Below are positions 26,373 to 35,607 of a DNA stretch of 64,000 nucleotides, one piece after another. How positions within the stretch are numbered: the first letter of the stretch is position 1; each line of letters opens with the position of its first letter. A model generated the notes under the pieces. That model was not told where the DNA came from and did not search any database. It saw only the letters and a program-made list of their open reading frames with translations. The stretch is from positions 543,623 through 607,622 of the forward strand of contig NZ_LMGJ01000012.1 of the NCBI RefSeq assembly GCF_001427385.1, read 5' to 3'. The DNA comes from Mesorhizobium sp. Root157 (lineage in GTDB: Bacteria > Pseudomonadota > Alphaproteobacteria > Rhizobiales > Rhizobiaceae). A program made the position numbers and the translations under genes.

Positions 26373-29093
26373 ATGTTCGAGATCGGCATCATCGCGATCA
26401 TCGTGCTGTTCGTCGTAACGACGCGGCAGCAGAAGCGCATCAAGCGCATCGAAAGCGATCTTGCCGCGGTGAGGGAAGCTCTGGCCGGCCACGCGCCGGT
26501 GGCCGCTGCGGCGGAATCGATGGCCGTGGCGAAAGAACTTCCGAAGGGTGCCGACCTGCCTGAAGGCGCGGTTGCGCAGGCTGCGGCAGTCGAAAACGCA
26601 ACCGGAGGCGACAAGGCTTCCGAGCCGCCAACCCTTGAAGAGGACAAGGCAGAGCCAGCCGTTGGGCCATGGAATTGGCGCGCCCGCACTCCTGACGAAC
26701 AGGCGCAGGAGACCGCCCCGAGCGCCGCTTCCGCGCCGGCGGCGCGTCGAGACATCGAAACCGCGCTCGGCACGCGCTGGGCGGTGTGGGTCGGCGGTAT
26801 CGCATTGGCGCTCGGTGGCCTGTTTCTTGTGCGCTACACCATCGAGTCCGGTATTTTCGGTCCTGGCGTGCGGCTGACTATGGCTTCGATCCTCGGCCTG
26901 GTGATGGTTGCAGGCGGCGAGTTCATCCGTCGAACCGGCTTCAAGGTGCCGGTGCAGGGCGCTGCCGGTGCTTATATTCCGGCGATCCTGACGGCGGCCG
27001 GGGCCTTCACCCTGTTCGGCGCGGTCTATGCCGCGCACGGCGTCCATGGTTTCATCGGACCCGGCCTTGCATTCGGCTTGCTGGGCATCATCGGCATCGC
27101 GACCATTGCGGCGGCTCTTGTCCATGGCCAGGCGCTGGCCGGCATCGGCCTGCTCGGCGCACTGGCGACGCCGATGCTGGTGTCTTCGCAGTCGCCCAAT
27201 GCATGGGCGCTGTTCGGCTATCTGGCGATCCTGCTTGCAGCGACCGGCGCCATTGCGCGTATCCGGCGCTGGGCCTTCCTGATGGTCGCCGCCTTTGTCG
27301 GCACCGGGCTTTGGACCTTGCTCTATATGAGCCAAACGCCCCAACTCGACTTTGCCGTGCTGCTGTTCATCAGCGCGGTGACGCTGGCCGTCCTGGTGTT
27401 CCTGTGGCTGACGGGCGATGACAATGAAAAGGGCACCCCCGTCGCGCCGGCACTCTTCCTCGGCCTTTCGGCACTGGCTTTGTTCAATGCTGGCGATCTT
27501 GTCGCGCAAGGTGGGCCCGCCTGGGCAGCGGTCATTCTCGTCGCCATGGTTGCGGCAGCGCTCTACAGGCCGCGCGCGGTGGCCCTGCTGTACGGCGCTG
27601 GCGTCGTCACGGCACTGGCGTACATGTTCCTGATGCCGCTCCAGTCGCTCTGGCTCGACTTGTCGGCGGGCGCTCTTTCCGTCGATGGCATGACGGCTGT
27701 GGCCGCGAGCGGCCTGATGCCCCGCTTCGGCATCCTGCTCGGCATTGTCTTCATCGGCACGGGCTTCTGGTCGGCGCGCCGGCTGGTGGCTTCGAGCCCG
27801 GTCAGCGCCGCGTCATGGGCGTTCTGGGGTGTGGCCGCGCCGCTCGTCATTGTCCTTTCCACCTGGGTGGCGTTCGGCAATATCGACCGGGATTTCATCC
27901 GCGCGCTGATTGCTTTGGCCCTGCTGATCGGCTTCGTCGCCGGCGCGGAGTGGATTGCGCGCGCCGAACAGCCGCCGCTGGCGGGAGGCCTTGCGGTCTC
28001 TTTCGCGCTCATCGGCGCAGGCGTTGCGGCGCTCTTGATGATCCACATGGCTTTCGGGTCCGGCATGACGACGGTGCTGCTAGGCGCTGCGGCAATCGTT
28101 CCGGCACATGCTACCCGTTGGCGCACCTATCCGGTGCTGGGCTGGCTGTCGGCTGGCGCTGCGGTCGCTGTTCTGGCGCGCATCGGCTTCGATCCGACGA
28201 TTGTCGGCGCGGAGTTCCTGTCGCGCACGTCGGTGTTCAACTGGCTGTTGCCTGGTTACGGCGTTCCTGCGCTCGCCTTCGGCTTTGCCGCCTGGCAACT
28301 GGCCCGCACGACCAATGGGCGGCCGCGCCTGATCATGGAGGCGATGGCGGCACTGTTTGCCCTGCTGACATTGGCGATGCTGGTGCGCCACGCCATGCAT
28401 AGCGGCGTCATCGACGCGGGCGTGCCGACGCTTGCCGAGCAGGCGATCTACACGCTGATCGCTCTTGGTGCGGGGGCCATATTGGTGGCGCTGGACATGC
28501 GCTCGCCAAGTTCGGTCCTGCGCTATGGTTCCATGGCTGCCGGCGTGGTGTCGGTGCTGTTCATCCTCGGGCAACACTTTGTCGTGTTGAACCCGCTGTT
28601 CACCGACGAGGCGACCGGGCGCATTCCGGTGTTCAACCTTTTGTTTCTTGCCTATCTGCTGCCTGCGATAGCGGCCGGCGCGCTGGCGCTCTATGCGCGC
28701 GACAAGCGCCCCCACTGGTATTCGGCGATGCTGGCTGTGGTGGCAGCGTTGCTCCTGTTCGCCTATGCGACGCTGTCGGTGCGACGGCTGTTCAAGGGCG
28801 AGTTCATTGCGCTGTGGAGCGGCATGGAACAACTGGAAACCTACAGCTATTCAGCACTTTGGCTGGCCATGGGCGTCGCCTTGCTTGCCGGCGGGGTGTG
28901 GTTGCGTTCGCAGGTGTTGCGCATCGCCTCAGCCGCGCTGATTGCCGTCGCCGTGCTGAAGGTGTTCCTGTTCGATATGTCGGAACTGGAAGGCGTGCTC
29001 AGGGCGTTGTCGTTCATCGGACTGGGCGCGGTGCTGATCGGCATCGGCCTGTTCTACCAGCGGCTCCTGACCAGGGCTGCCAGGGCCAACTGA
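26373..29093 (+). CDS. Large DUF2339 multi-pass membrane protein
   Basis: A 906-residue inner-membrane protein. It begins with a short transmembrane segment (MFEIGIIAIIVLFVVTT) and a coiled coil-like segment (QKRIKRIESDLAAVREALAG), then an Ala/Glu/Pro linker to about residue 130, then more than 20 hydrophobic segments from GTRWAVWVGGIALALGGLFL to the end. The layout is that of DUF2339 proteins, whose function is not established. Codon use matches its neighbours, so it is probably native. It is the last gene of the long plus-strand run. Confidence 0.88.
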   Translation: MFEIGIIAIIVLFVVTTRQQKRIKRIESDLAAVREALAGHAPVAAAAESMAVAKELPKGADLPEGAVAQAAAVENATGGDKASEPPTLEEDKAEPAVGPWNWRARTPDEQAQETAPSAASAPAARRDIETALGTRWAVWVGGIALALGGLFLVRYTIESGIFGPGVRLTMASILGLVMVAGGEFIRRTGFKVPVQGAAGAYIPAILTAAGAFTLFGAVYAAHGVHGFIGPGLAFGLLGIIGIATIAAALVHGQALAGIGLLGALATPMLVSSQSPNAWALFGYLAILLAATGAIARIRRWAFLMVAAFVGTGLWTLLYMSQTPQLDFAVLLFISAVTLAVLVFLWLTGDDNEKGTPVAPALFLGLSALALFNAGDLVAQGGPAWAAVILVAMVAAALYRPRAVALLYGAGVVTALAYMFLMPLQSLWLDLSAGALSVDGMTAVAASGLMPRFGILLGIVFIGTGFWSARRLVASSPVSAASWAFWGVAAPLVIVLSTWVAFGNIDRDFIRALIALALLIGFVAGAEWIARAEQPPLAGGLAVSFALIGAGVAALLMIHMAFGSGMTTVLLGAAAIVPAHATRWRTYPVLGWLSAGAAVAVLARIGFDPTIVGAEFLSRTSVFNWLLPGYGVPALAFGFAAWQLARTTNGRPRLIMEAMAALFALLTLAMLVRHAMHSGVIDAGVPTLAEQAIYTLIALGAGAILVALDMRSPSSVLRYGSMAAGVVSVLFILGQHFVVLNPLFTDEATGRIPVFNLLFLAYLLPAIAAGALALYARDKRPHWYSAMLAVVAALLLFAYATLSVRRLFKGEFIALWSGMEQLETYSYSALWLAMGVALLAGGVWLRSQVLRIASAALIAVAVLKVFLFDMSELEGVLRALSFIGLGAVLIGIGLFYQRLLTRAARAN

Positions 29094-29133
29094 GACGTTG
29101 CGCGTGGCGCAAACCTTGCATTTCGGAGGCGTT

Positions 29134-29160
29134 GGAATAAATCGGGCCTCCTGCACGTTT
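29134..29160 (+). promoter_or_regulatory. ECF-type promoter upstream of the sigma factor
   Basis: GGAAT (29134-29138) followed after 17 bases by CGTTT (29156-29160) resembles the GGAA(C/T)-N16/17-CGTT pattern read by ECF sigma factors in alphaproteobacteria, including the general-stress factor EcfG. It lies about 110 bases before the sigma gene and may be autoregulatory. Confidence 0.5.
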
Positions 29161-29270
29161 CAGTAGTGCTTGGGTGATCGAGGCGCTGGCATGCGTCGCT
29201 GGCCGCTTTCATGGGATACGGAGCCGCAATTGCGCGGCGCGCGGAGAGGAGCAGGTTTCGGCAAGCGGCT

Positions 29271-29789
29271 ATGGATGGCAAGAAGGCAGCGATTCTTGGC
29301 GAAATCCCGCGTTTGCGCCGCTACGCGCGTGCCTTGCTGCGCGACCGCGACGCTGCCGACGATCTGGTGCAGGACTGCCTGGAACGCGCGCTGACCCGGC
29401 TCGACAACTGGCAGACCGGAGAAAGCCCCCGGAGGTGGCTGTTTACGATTATGCATCATCTCTTCATCGACCAGATGCGCAAGGTGGATCGTCGCGGCGA
29501 AGCAGCTATGCTGTCGCTCGATACCGACGAGGCGCTGTCGGCGCCCGCCGAGCAACTGGAAACGATCGCCTCACGCGAGATCGTCAACGCGCTGCATGCC
29601 ATCAGCCCGGAACGGCGCGCGGCGCTGGTGATGGTCGCCATCGAGGGCTTTTCCTACGCCGAGGCTGCGAACATTCTGGGCGTTCCGGCAGGCACATTGA
29701 TGTCGCGCATCTCGCGCGGCCGCGAGGAGTTGAGGGGTCTGCTGGAAGATAGCGCCCGTCGCCGCACTTTGAGGGTTGTCGAGAAATGA
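29271..29789 (+). CDS. ECF RNA polymerase sigma factor
   Basis: A 172-residue sigma-70 family factor with only regions 2 and 4. Region 2 spans ARALLRDRDAADDLVQDCLE to RRWLFTIMHHLFIDQMRK; region 4 is ALHAISPERRAALVMVAIEG and FSYAEAANILGVPAGTLMSR, the promoter-reading helix-turn-helix. I choose the ATG at 29271 (MDGKKAAILGEIPRLRRYAR); a start 20 codons earlier is open. The stop overlaps the anti-sigma start by four bases (ATGA), the usual coupling of such pairs. Confidence 0.92.
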   Translation: MDGKKAAILGEIPRLRRYARALLRDRDAADDLVQDCLERALTRLDNWQTGESPRRWLFTIMHHLFIDQMRKVDRRGEAAMLSLDTDEALSAPAEQLETIASREIVNALHAISPERRAALVMVAIEGFSYAEAANILGVPAGTLMSRISRGREELRGLLEDSARRRTLRVVEK

Positions 29790-30580
29790 CCCGGCGCGAT
29801 TTTTCCGAACGTGACATCCATCTGGCGCTCGACAACGAGCTGCCGGGCGACGAACGCGCCGGCTACGAGGCGTGGCTGGAGGCCAGCCCCGAGATGAAGG
29901 CGCGGAGCGCCCGCTACGTTAGCGACAACCGGGCGCTGCGCGCTGCCTTTGCCGATGTGCTGGACGAGCCGGTGCCTGCACGCTTGCACAATGTGGTCAT
30001 CGGTGAGGCCGCCAGGCCAACCTCGGCATCCCGCTCGAAGTGGTGGCTTGCCGCCGCCGCCGTGCTGCTGCTCGGCCTTGGCGGGATGGGCGGCTATTTC
30101 GCCGGCGCAATCGGGTTGGGTCTGGAAGATGGCCCGGCTGGCCGATTGGCGGAAGAAGCGATCGCCGCTCATGTCATCTATGCCGCCGAAAAGCGCCACG
30201 CCGTCGAAGTGCCGGCCAGCGACAGGGATCATATGCAGACCTGGCTGTCCAACCGGGTCGGGTTGAAGCTGGTCGCGCCGGACCTGACCGATGACGGCTT
30301 CGAACTGGTCGGCGGCCGGTTGCTGCCGGCGGCAGGTTCCAGCAAGGCGGCGATGCTGCTCTACGAGGACGCAGGCGGCAACCGCGTCTCGCTGTTCGTC
30401 ACCTCGGAATCGGCGCCCAAGACAGCAGGTGTCTACAATGAAGACGAGGGCGGCCCGACCGCCGTCTACTGGCTGGACAGGGGCTACGGCTGCGCCGTTG
30501 TCGGCTCGCTGCCGGACGGCCGGTTGAACGAGGTCGCCAAGCGCGCCTACAAGCAACTGGTCTCCGGCATCTGGTCTTGA
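29786..30580 (+). CDS. Transmembrane anti-sigma factor
   Basis: A 264-residue partner of the preceding sigma factor. The cytoplasmic N-terminal part (about 1-85) contains the short helical anti-sigma segment (ERDIHLALDNELPGDERAGY). One membrane helix follows at about 86-108 (WWLAAAAVLLLGLGGMGGYF), then a periplasmic domain of about 150 residues. No zinc-binding HxxxCxxC is present, so it is not of the ZAS type. Assignment rests on position, topology and resemblance to FecR/RsiW-like proteins; the signal it senses is unknown. Confidence 0.85.
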   Translation: MTRRDFSERDIHLALDNELPGDERAGYEAWLEASPEMKARSARYVSDNRALRAAFADVLDEPVPARLHNVVIGEAARPTSASRSKWWLAAAAVLLLGLGGMGGYFAGAIGLGLEDGPAGRLAEEAIAAHVIYAAEKRHAVEVPASDRDHMQTWLSNRVGLKLVAPDLTDDGFELVGGRLLPAAGSSKAAMLLYEDAGGNRVSLFVTSESAPKTAGVYNEDEGGPTAVYWLDRGYGCAVVGSLPDGRLNEVAKRAYKQLVSGIWS

Positions 30581-30640
30581 CCTGACGGCATTCGTGCCGT
30601 TTCCTGAGCCACAATTCGGCCCAAATCGAGGAGCGCATAA

Positions 30641-31822
30641 ATGGTCCGCCGCTGTTTCGCGGCGAGTCTGTTCCGACAAGGGTTCCCCACCGCAGATCGA
30701 GGTTTCCCAACTCGCATGCCTGCCGAAATCCGCACGGCCCGCGCGTCTGACGTCGATGCCCTCGCGGCAATCGAGAGCGCCGTTTTCGCAGGCGATCGCA
30801 TCTCGCGCCGCTCGTTCCGCAAGCTGATCGAGCGCGAAACGGCGGAAACCCTGATTGCAGAAATCGACGGCCGCGTGGCCGGCTATACCATCGTGCTGTT
30901 TCGCAAGGGCAGTGGCGTGGCACGACTTTATTCGCTGGCGACGGGACCGGATTTTTCCGGCAGGGGCATTGGCCGCGCATTGCTGGATGCCGCAGAAAAC
31001 ACCGCCTTCGAACATGGCCGCATGCTGCTGCGGCTGGAGGTGCGCGAGGACAACCAGCGCGCCATCGCGATTTATGAAAAGGCAAGCTTTCGCCGTATCG
31101 GCCGCGAAGCCGATTACTACGAGGACGGTGCGCCGGCGCTGCGCTTCGAGAAGACCTTGCGTGGCGGCACGCAGGTAGCGACGGCGGTGCCGTTCTACGA
31201 GCAGACCTGCGATTTCACCTGCGGCCCATGCTGCCTGATGATGGCGATGGCGCATTTCGACCGCGGCTTCGTGCCGGACCCGGTGATGGAAATCCGGTTG
31301 TGGCGCGAGGCGACCACCGTGTTCATGATGTCGGGGCCGGGCGGCTGCGAGCCGTTCGGCCTTGCGGTCGCGGCACATGAAGGCGGGCTTGCGGCCGAAA
31401 TCCTGGTGTCCTTCCATGGTGCGCTGTTTTTGCAGTCGGTGCGCAGCGAGGAGAAGCGCCGTGTGATGGAACTGGCGCAGGTCGATTTTCGCCGCCGTGC
31501 CGACAGCTACGGCATTCCCGCAAATTACCGCGCCTTCACCATCGACGATATCCGCGCCGCGATCGCCCGCGGCGAACTGGTGCTGGTGCTGATCAGCGGC
31601 TTCCTGATGTTCGGCAAGAAGGTGCCGCATTGGGTTCTGGCCATCGGCGACGACGGTGACCATATCCTCATCCACGACCCATGGGTCGAGGACGAGAGGG
31701 AGGAGACCCAGTCGGATGCGGCCAACATTCCCGTGCCCTACGCGATCTTCATGACCATGGCGCAATTCGGCCGCGACGGACTGCGCGCGGCCATCATGCT
31801 TGGAAAGCGCGGCGCACGATGA
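30641..31822 (+). CDS. GNAT acetyltransferase fused to a C39-like cysteine peptidase
   Basis: A 393-residue two-domain protein. Residues about 27-170 are a GNAT N-acetyltransferase domain (IRTARASDVDALAAIES; acetyl-CoA loop FSGRGIGRALLDAAE). Residues about 180-385 are a papain-like C39 peptidase domain with Cys194 in EQTCDFTCGPCCLMM, His330 in VPHWVLAIGDDGDHILIHD and Asp346, a plausible catalytic triad. A strong ribosome binding site (GAGGAG) precedes the ATG at 30641; the ATG at 30716 would remove 25 residues that are not part of the GNAT fold. Its stop overlaps the ATP-grasp gene (ATGA). Such fusions occur next to RimK-like ligases in proposed peptide-synthesis gene sets; the substrate is unknown. 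Confidence 0.87.
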   Translation: MVRRCFAASLFRQGFPTADRGFPTRMPAEIRTARASDVDALAAIESAVFAGDRISRRSFRKLIERETAETLIAEIDGRVAGYTIVLFRKGSGVARLYSLATGPDFSGRGIGRALLDAAENTAFEHGRMLLRLEVREDNQRAIAIYEKASFRRIGREADYYEDGAPALRFEKTLRGGTQVATAVPFYEQTCDFTCGPCCLMMAMAHFDRGFVPDPVMEIRLWREATTVFMMSGPGGCEPFGLAVAAHEGGLAAEILVSFHGALFLQSVRSEEKRRVMELAQVDFRRRADSYGIPANYRAFTIDDIRAAIARGELVLVLISGFLMFGKKVPHWVLAIGDDGDHILIHDPWVEDEREETQSDAANIPVPYAIFMTMAQFGRDGLRAAIMLGKRGAR

Positions 31823-33279
31823 GCTGGGTCATCCTGACTGGGCGGCAATCCGACCTCACCCAGGCGGCGACGCCGCACAAGATCATCACCAATCGCGACT
31901 ACCTGGCCCATCCGGCGCTGTTTCGCGGCCAGCGCCCCAAGGTCATCAACCTGTCGAACAATTACGGCTACCAGAGCCGGGGTTACTACGCCTCGCTGCT
32001 GGCCAGTTCACGCGGCCACCGGGTCATCCCGACCGTCGAGACGATGATCGATCTGTCGGAGCGCAAGCTTTATGAAAATGCGCTGCCGGAACTGGAACTG
32101 GCGCTGAACAAGTGCCGCAAGGACCTCGGGGCTTTTCCGGCCAAGGTCTGCGTCTTCTTCGGCGTCGGCCCGTCGAAGGCCTGGGACCGTTTCGCAAGGC
32201 TCCTGTTCGACTGGTTCCGGGCGCCGGCGCTGGAAGTCTCGATCAAGGACGTATCGGGATGGGCCTCGATCCGCAAGATCGGTTTTCACCCGCTCGCCCG
32301 CATGAGCGGCGAGGAACTGGCACGCTTCACCGAATGCCTGGAAATCTACACCGGGCGCGAGTGGCGCGAGACCAAGACGCGAACGCCGGCCCGCTACACC
32401 TTCGCCACGCTGGTCGATCCCAACGAGGAATTGCCGCCGTCGGAAATTTCGTCGTTGCGCCATTGGGCGCGGATCGCCGAGAAGATGGGTGTCGAAGTTG
32501 AGCCCATCACCAGGAGGGACCTGGCGCGGCTTGCCAACTACGACGCGCTGTTCATCCGTGAGACGACGGCCATCTCCAACCACACCTACCGTTTTGCCCG
32601 CAGGGCGCAGCAGGAAGGCATGCCGGTGATCGACGATCCACTGTCGATGATCCGCTGCACCAACAAGGTCTATCTCAACGAACTGATGGCGGCCAACAAG
32701 GTGCCGGTGCCGCCGACAGTGATGATCGCCGGCATCTCCGATCTTCAGCTTGCAGCCGATGCGCTGGGTTTCCCGCTGGTGCTGAAGATCCCTGACTCCT
32801 CGTTCTCGCGCGGCGTCAAGAAATGCTCCAACGTGGCGGAGCTGAAGGCGCTGGCCACCGAATGGCTCGAGGATTCCGACCTGCTGATCGCCCAGAAATT
32901 CATTCCGACCGAGTTCGACTGGCGGGTCGGCGTGCTCGGCGGGCAGCCCTTGTTTGCCATCCACTATCTGATGGCCAGGAAGCACTGGCAGATCGTCAAT
33001 CACAAGGCCAACGGCAGGCCCGATCAAGGCGGCATCAAGACCTTCACCTTGAAGAACGCCCCGGCGCACGTGGTGGAAACGGCGGTAAAGGCGGCAAGCT
33101 GTATCGGCGACGGCCTTTATGGTGTCGATCTCAAGGAGACCAGGGACGGTATTTTCGTCATCGAGGTCAACGACAACCCCAATCTCGATCACGGCTGCGA
33201 AGACACCGGCGAGAAGGAGGAAGTCTGGGTCCGGTTGACCCAATGGTTCCTCGACCGGTTGGAAAAGCAGCGGCGGTGA
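31819..33279 (+). CDS. RimK-like ATP-grasp ligase with RLAN N-terminal domain
   Basis: A 486-residue ligase. Residues about 1-200 match the RimK-like ATP-grasp N-terminal (RLAN) region (KVINLSNNYGYQSRGYYASL, FGVGPSKAWDRFARLLFDWF). Residues about 275-470 are an ATP-grasp domain: DDPLSMIRCTNKVYLNELM, FPLVLKIPDSSFSRGVKKCS, and the metal-binding end VIEVNDNPNLDHG (Glu449, Asn451). ATP-grasp enzymes of this group join an amino acid or peptide amine to a carboxylate through an acyl phosphate. Translational coupling to the GNAT-C39 gene implies a joint pathway. Product unknown. Confidence 0.88.
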   Translation: MSWVILTGRQSDLTQAATPHKIITNRDYLAHPALFRGQRPKVINLSNNYGYQSRGYYASLLASSRGHRVIPTVETMIDLSERKLYENALPELELALNKCRKDLGAFPAKVCVFFGVGPSKAWDRFARLLFDWFRAPALEVSIKDVSGWASIRKIGFHPLARMSGEELARFTECLEIYTGREWRETKTRTPARYTFATLVDPNEELPPSEISSLRHWARIAEKMGVEVEPITRRDLARLANYDALFIRETTAISNHTYRFARRAQQEGMPVIDDPLSMIRCTNKVYLNELMAANKVPVPPTVMIAGISDLQLAADALGFPLVLKIPDSSFSRGVKKCSNVAELKALATEWLEDSDLLIAQKFIPTEFDWRVGVLGGQPLFAIHYLMARKHWQIVNHKANGRPDQGGIKTFTLKNAPAHVVETAVKAASCIGDGLYGVDLKETRDGIFVIEVNDNPNLDHGCEDTGEKEEVWVRLTQWFLDRLEKQRR

Positions 33280-33332
33280 GAAGGATGGAAGCTGTGCCTT
33301 TGCGCCATCAACGTCGCCGGGAGGCTTGAGCG

Positions 33333-33992
33333 GTGGCCCTGGATCTTTATGCGCATCCGTTCTCGTCATACTGCCAGAAGGCGCTGATCGCGCTTTACGA
33401 GAACGACATCCCCTTCGACTACATCATGCTTTCTCCGGAAAATCCGAGCGCGCTCGAAGAGCTTGAAACGCGCTGGCCGATGAAACGCTTTCCCATGCTG
33501 ATCGATCAGGGCCGCTCGGTGCATGAGGCGACCATCATCATCGAATACCTGCATGCGCTCTATCCGGGGCCAGCTCGGTTGATCCCCAACGATCCGAAAC
33601 AGGCGGTCGAGGTGCGCTTCATGGACCGCTTCTTCGACAACTACGTCTCGACGCCGCAGCAGAAGGTAGTCTTCGATGCTTTGTGCAAGCCGGAAGAGCG
33701 CGACCCCAAGGGCGTGAGCAATGCGCGCGAGATGCTCGAAAAGGCCTATGGCTGGCTGGACAAGCATATGGCGGGCCGCGAATGGGCGGCGGGTATTGGC
33801 TTCAGCATGGCCGACTGCGCGGCGGCCCCTTCGCTGTTTTACGCCGACTGGACGCACCAGATCGCCGATGAGTTCGAGAATGTGCGCGCCTATCGCACAC
33901 GCCTCAACCAGCGCCCGTCTTTTGCGCGCGCCATCGACGAGGCGAGACCCTATCGTCCGTTCTTTCCGCTTGGCGCGCCCGACCGCGATTGA
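33333..33992 (+). CDS. Glutathione S-transferase
   Basis: A 219-residue GST. The thioredoxin-like N-terminal domain runs from ALDLYAHPFSSYCQKALIAL, with Ser/Cys in the active-site region, through PMLIDQGRSVHEATIIIEYL with the glutathione-binding E-(A/S) pair; the helical C-terminal domain follows. The start is GTG at 33333 with GGGAGG upstream. It lies 53 bases after the ATP-grasp gene on the same strand and may be in the same transcript. It converges with the HD hydrolase gene. Confidence 0.9.
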   Translation: MALDLYAHPFSSYCQKALIALYENDIPFDYIMLSPENPSALEELETRWPMKRFPMLIDQGRSVHEATIIIEYLHALYPGPARLIPNDPKQAVEVRFMDRFFDNYVSTPQQKVVFDALCKPEERDPKGVSNAREMLEKAYGWLDKHMAGREWAAGIGFSMADCAAAPSLFYADWTHQIADEFENVRAYRTRLNQRPSFARAIDEARPYRPFFPLGAPDRD

Positions 33993-34001
33993 AGAGGCCG
34001 G

Positions 34002-34619
34002 TCACGACCTGTTGGCGTGTAATGCCTCCAGCGCGGCGAAGCGTTTCAGGAAGGCATTCTGCGCCCAGGTGACCGTACGCGGTGTCACGTCGAAGCTGTC
34101 GGCGCTGATGCCGCGCGGTCGACCGAAGAACTGGGTGGCTTCCGCAACCGAAAACCCGGCGAGCTGCGTCGCTTCGAAATAGGCGGCGACCTGATCGGCG
34201 CGCTTGATGTCTTTGCGCAAGCCAACGCCAAGTTCCGCCGGCAAGGAAAAGCGCAGGTGAATGGCGCGCTGGAGGCGAAGCTCGCACTCTTTGTAGCCAC
34301 CGCCGACCACCGATTTGAACGGCGAGATCATGTCGCCGATGACGTATTCGGGCGCATCGTGCAGCAGGGCCGCAAGTCGCGCCTCCGGGCTTGCTGCCGT
34401 TACCAGCCTGGAAAAGATCGCCTCGACCAGAAGCGAATGCTGGGCGACGGAAAAAGCGTGTTCGCCGCTGGTCTGGCCGTTCCAGCGGGCGACGCGGGCC
34501 AGCCCATGGGCGATGTCGGAAATCTCGATATCGAGCGGCGAGGGGTCGAGCAGATTGAGCCGCCGCCCCGACAGCATGCGCTGCCACGCGCGCGGCGGTG
34601 CGCCGATGCGATCGGCCAT
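34002..34619 (-). CDS. HD-domain hydrolase (YfbR-like)
   Basis: A 205-residue metal-dependent phosphohydrolase. Metal ligands are visible as the histidine in SGEHAFSVAQHSLLV, the HD pair in LAALLHDAPEYVIGDM, and a later aspartate in IKRADQVAAYFEA. YfbR-like enzymes hydrolyse 5'-deoxyribonucleotides; that activity is the family expectation. The start at 34619 overlaps the ygfZ stop by one base (TGATG), so it is coupled to ygfZ. Confidence 0.87.
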   Translation of the reverse strand: MADRIGAPPRAWQRMLSGRRLNLLDPSPLDIEISDIAHGLARVARWNGQTSGEHAFSVAQHSLLVEAIFSRLVTAASPEARLAALLHDAPEYVIGDMISPFKSVVGGGYKECELRLQRAIHLRFSLPAELGVGLRKDIKRADQVAAYFEATQLAGFSVAEATQFFGRPRGISADSFDVTPRTVTWAQNAFLKRFAALEALHANRS

Positions 34620-35482
34620 CAGGCATTCTCCGAGGCGTCGGTAGCGTCCTGCGGGAAGGTGAAAGTGGCCCATTCGGGGATTGAAAGCCGTACCGGCACG
34701 GCGTCGGCCAAAATGATTTCGCCGGTATCCAGCGCAGCCTTGACCCGGTCGATGCGGGCGATGGCCAGGCCCGCCCCGCCGGAGGTGGAGCCGAGCGTTC
34801 CGACCGAGCGCGCGTTGACGGTGAGGTCGGTGCCTGCCGCCGGCAGCGGCTCGTCCGCGGAAACGATCAGCACGCGCCGCCTTGCCGTGCCGCGGTGCTG
34901 CATGCGCGACACCACTTCCTGGCCGACATAACAGCCCTTCCTGAAGCCGACGCCGCCCGTCTGGTCGAGCAGCACGTCATGTGGAAAGGCGTCACCGAGT
35001 TGGTAGTCGAGGCCGCTTTCGGCAATTCCGTTGGCGATGCGCAAGCGATGCCAACCGGCAAGGTCGCCTTGCCCGGCAACAGGGCCATAGCTGCGCGTTA
35101 CGGACCGGCCGGGAAAGCGCGTGTCGATGACCGAGGCTGAATCCGGGTGTGAGGCGCTTGAATCATCTTGCCACCGAACCGCGACAAGCGGCTGATCCTG
35201 CTGGGTGATTTCGGCCTTGGCGCGCAGCTTGTAGAGCATCAGCCGGCGCTGGAAGTCGCCGGCTATGTCGGCGCGGCACTCGATCCGGAAGGTATCGGCG
35301 CCAGCGCGCGAGATCAGGAAATCGAACAGGATCTTGCCTTGCGGCGTCAAAAGTGCGCCCGGCTTTGCCTCGCCCGGTTTGAGCGTTTCGAGATCGACCG
35401 TCAGGATATTTTGCAGGAAGTGCTCGGCCTCGGGGCCGGACACAAGAATGAGCGCGCGATCTTCAAGCAGGGTGAAGGGCAT
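34619..35482 (-). CDS. ygfZ: Folate-binding protein YgfZ
   Basis: A 287-residue tetrahydrofolate-dependent protein related to glycine-cleavage T-protein that supports iron-sulfur enzyme maturation. The diagnostic motif KGCYVGQEVVSRMQHRG is intact with its cysteine. The N-terminal region (VSGPEAEHFLQNILTVDLET) is also typical. It is the first gene of a pair with the HD hydrolase. Confidence 0.94.
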   Translation of the reverse strand: MPFTLLEDRALILVSGPEAEHFLQNILTVDLETLKPGEAKPGALLTPQGKILFDFLISRAGADTFRIECRADIAGDFQRRLMLYKLRAKAEITQQDQPLVAVRWQDDSSASHPDSASVIDTRFPGRSVTRSYGPVAGQGDLAGWHRLRIANGIAESGLDYQLGDAFPHDVLLDQTGGVGFRKGCYVGQEVVSRMQHRGTARRRVLIVSADEPLPAAGTDLTVNARSVGTLGSTSGGAGLAIARIDRVKAALDTGEIILADAVPVRLSIPEWATFTFPQDATDASENA

Positions 35483-35607
35483 GGGTGACAGGAAACCTGA
35501 TCTTGCAAACGATGCGCCTTACGTAGTCCGCCGCCCGTGCCCCCGCAAGCGCCTCCCGATGACGAAAGGCGAACCTGCACAAGCCTCCTGACGGCGATAC
35601 CGGTGTG

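Noticed and set aside
29654..31765. A 703-codon open frame on the minus strand
   Set aside because: Antisense to the sigma, anti-sigma and GNAT-C39 genes; no domain seen.
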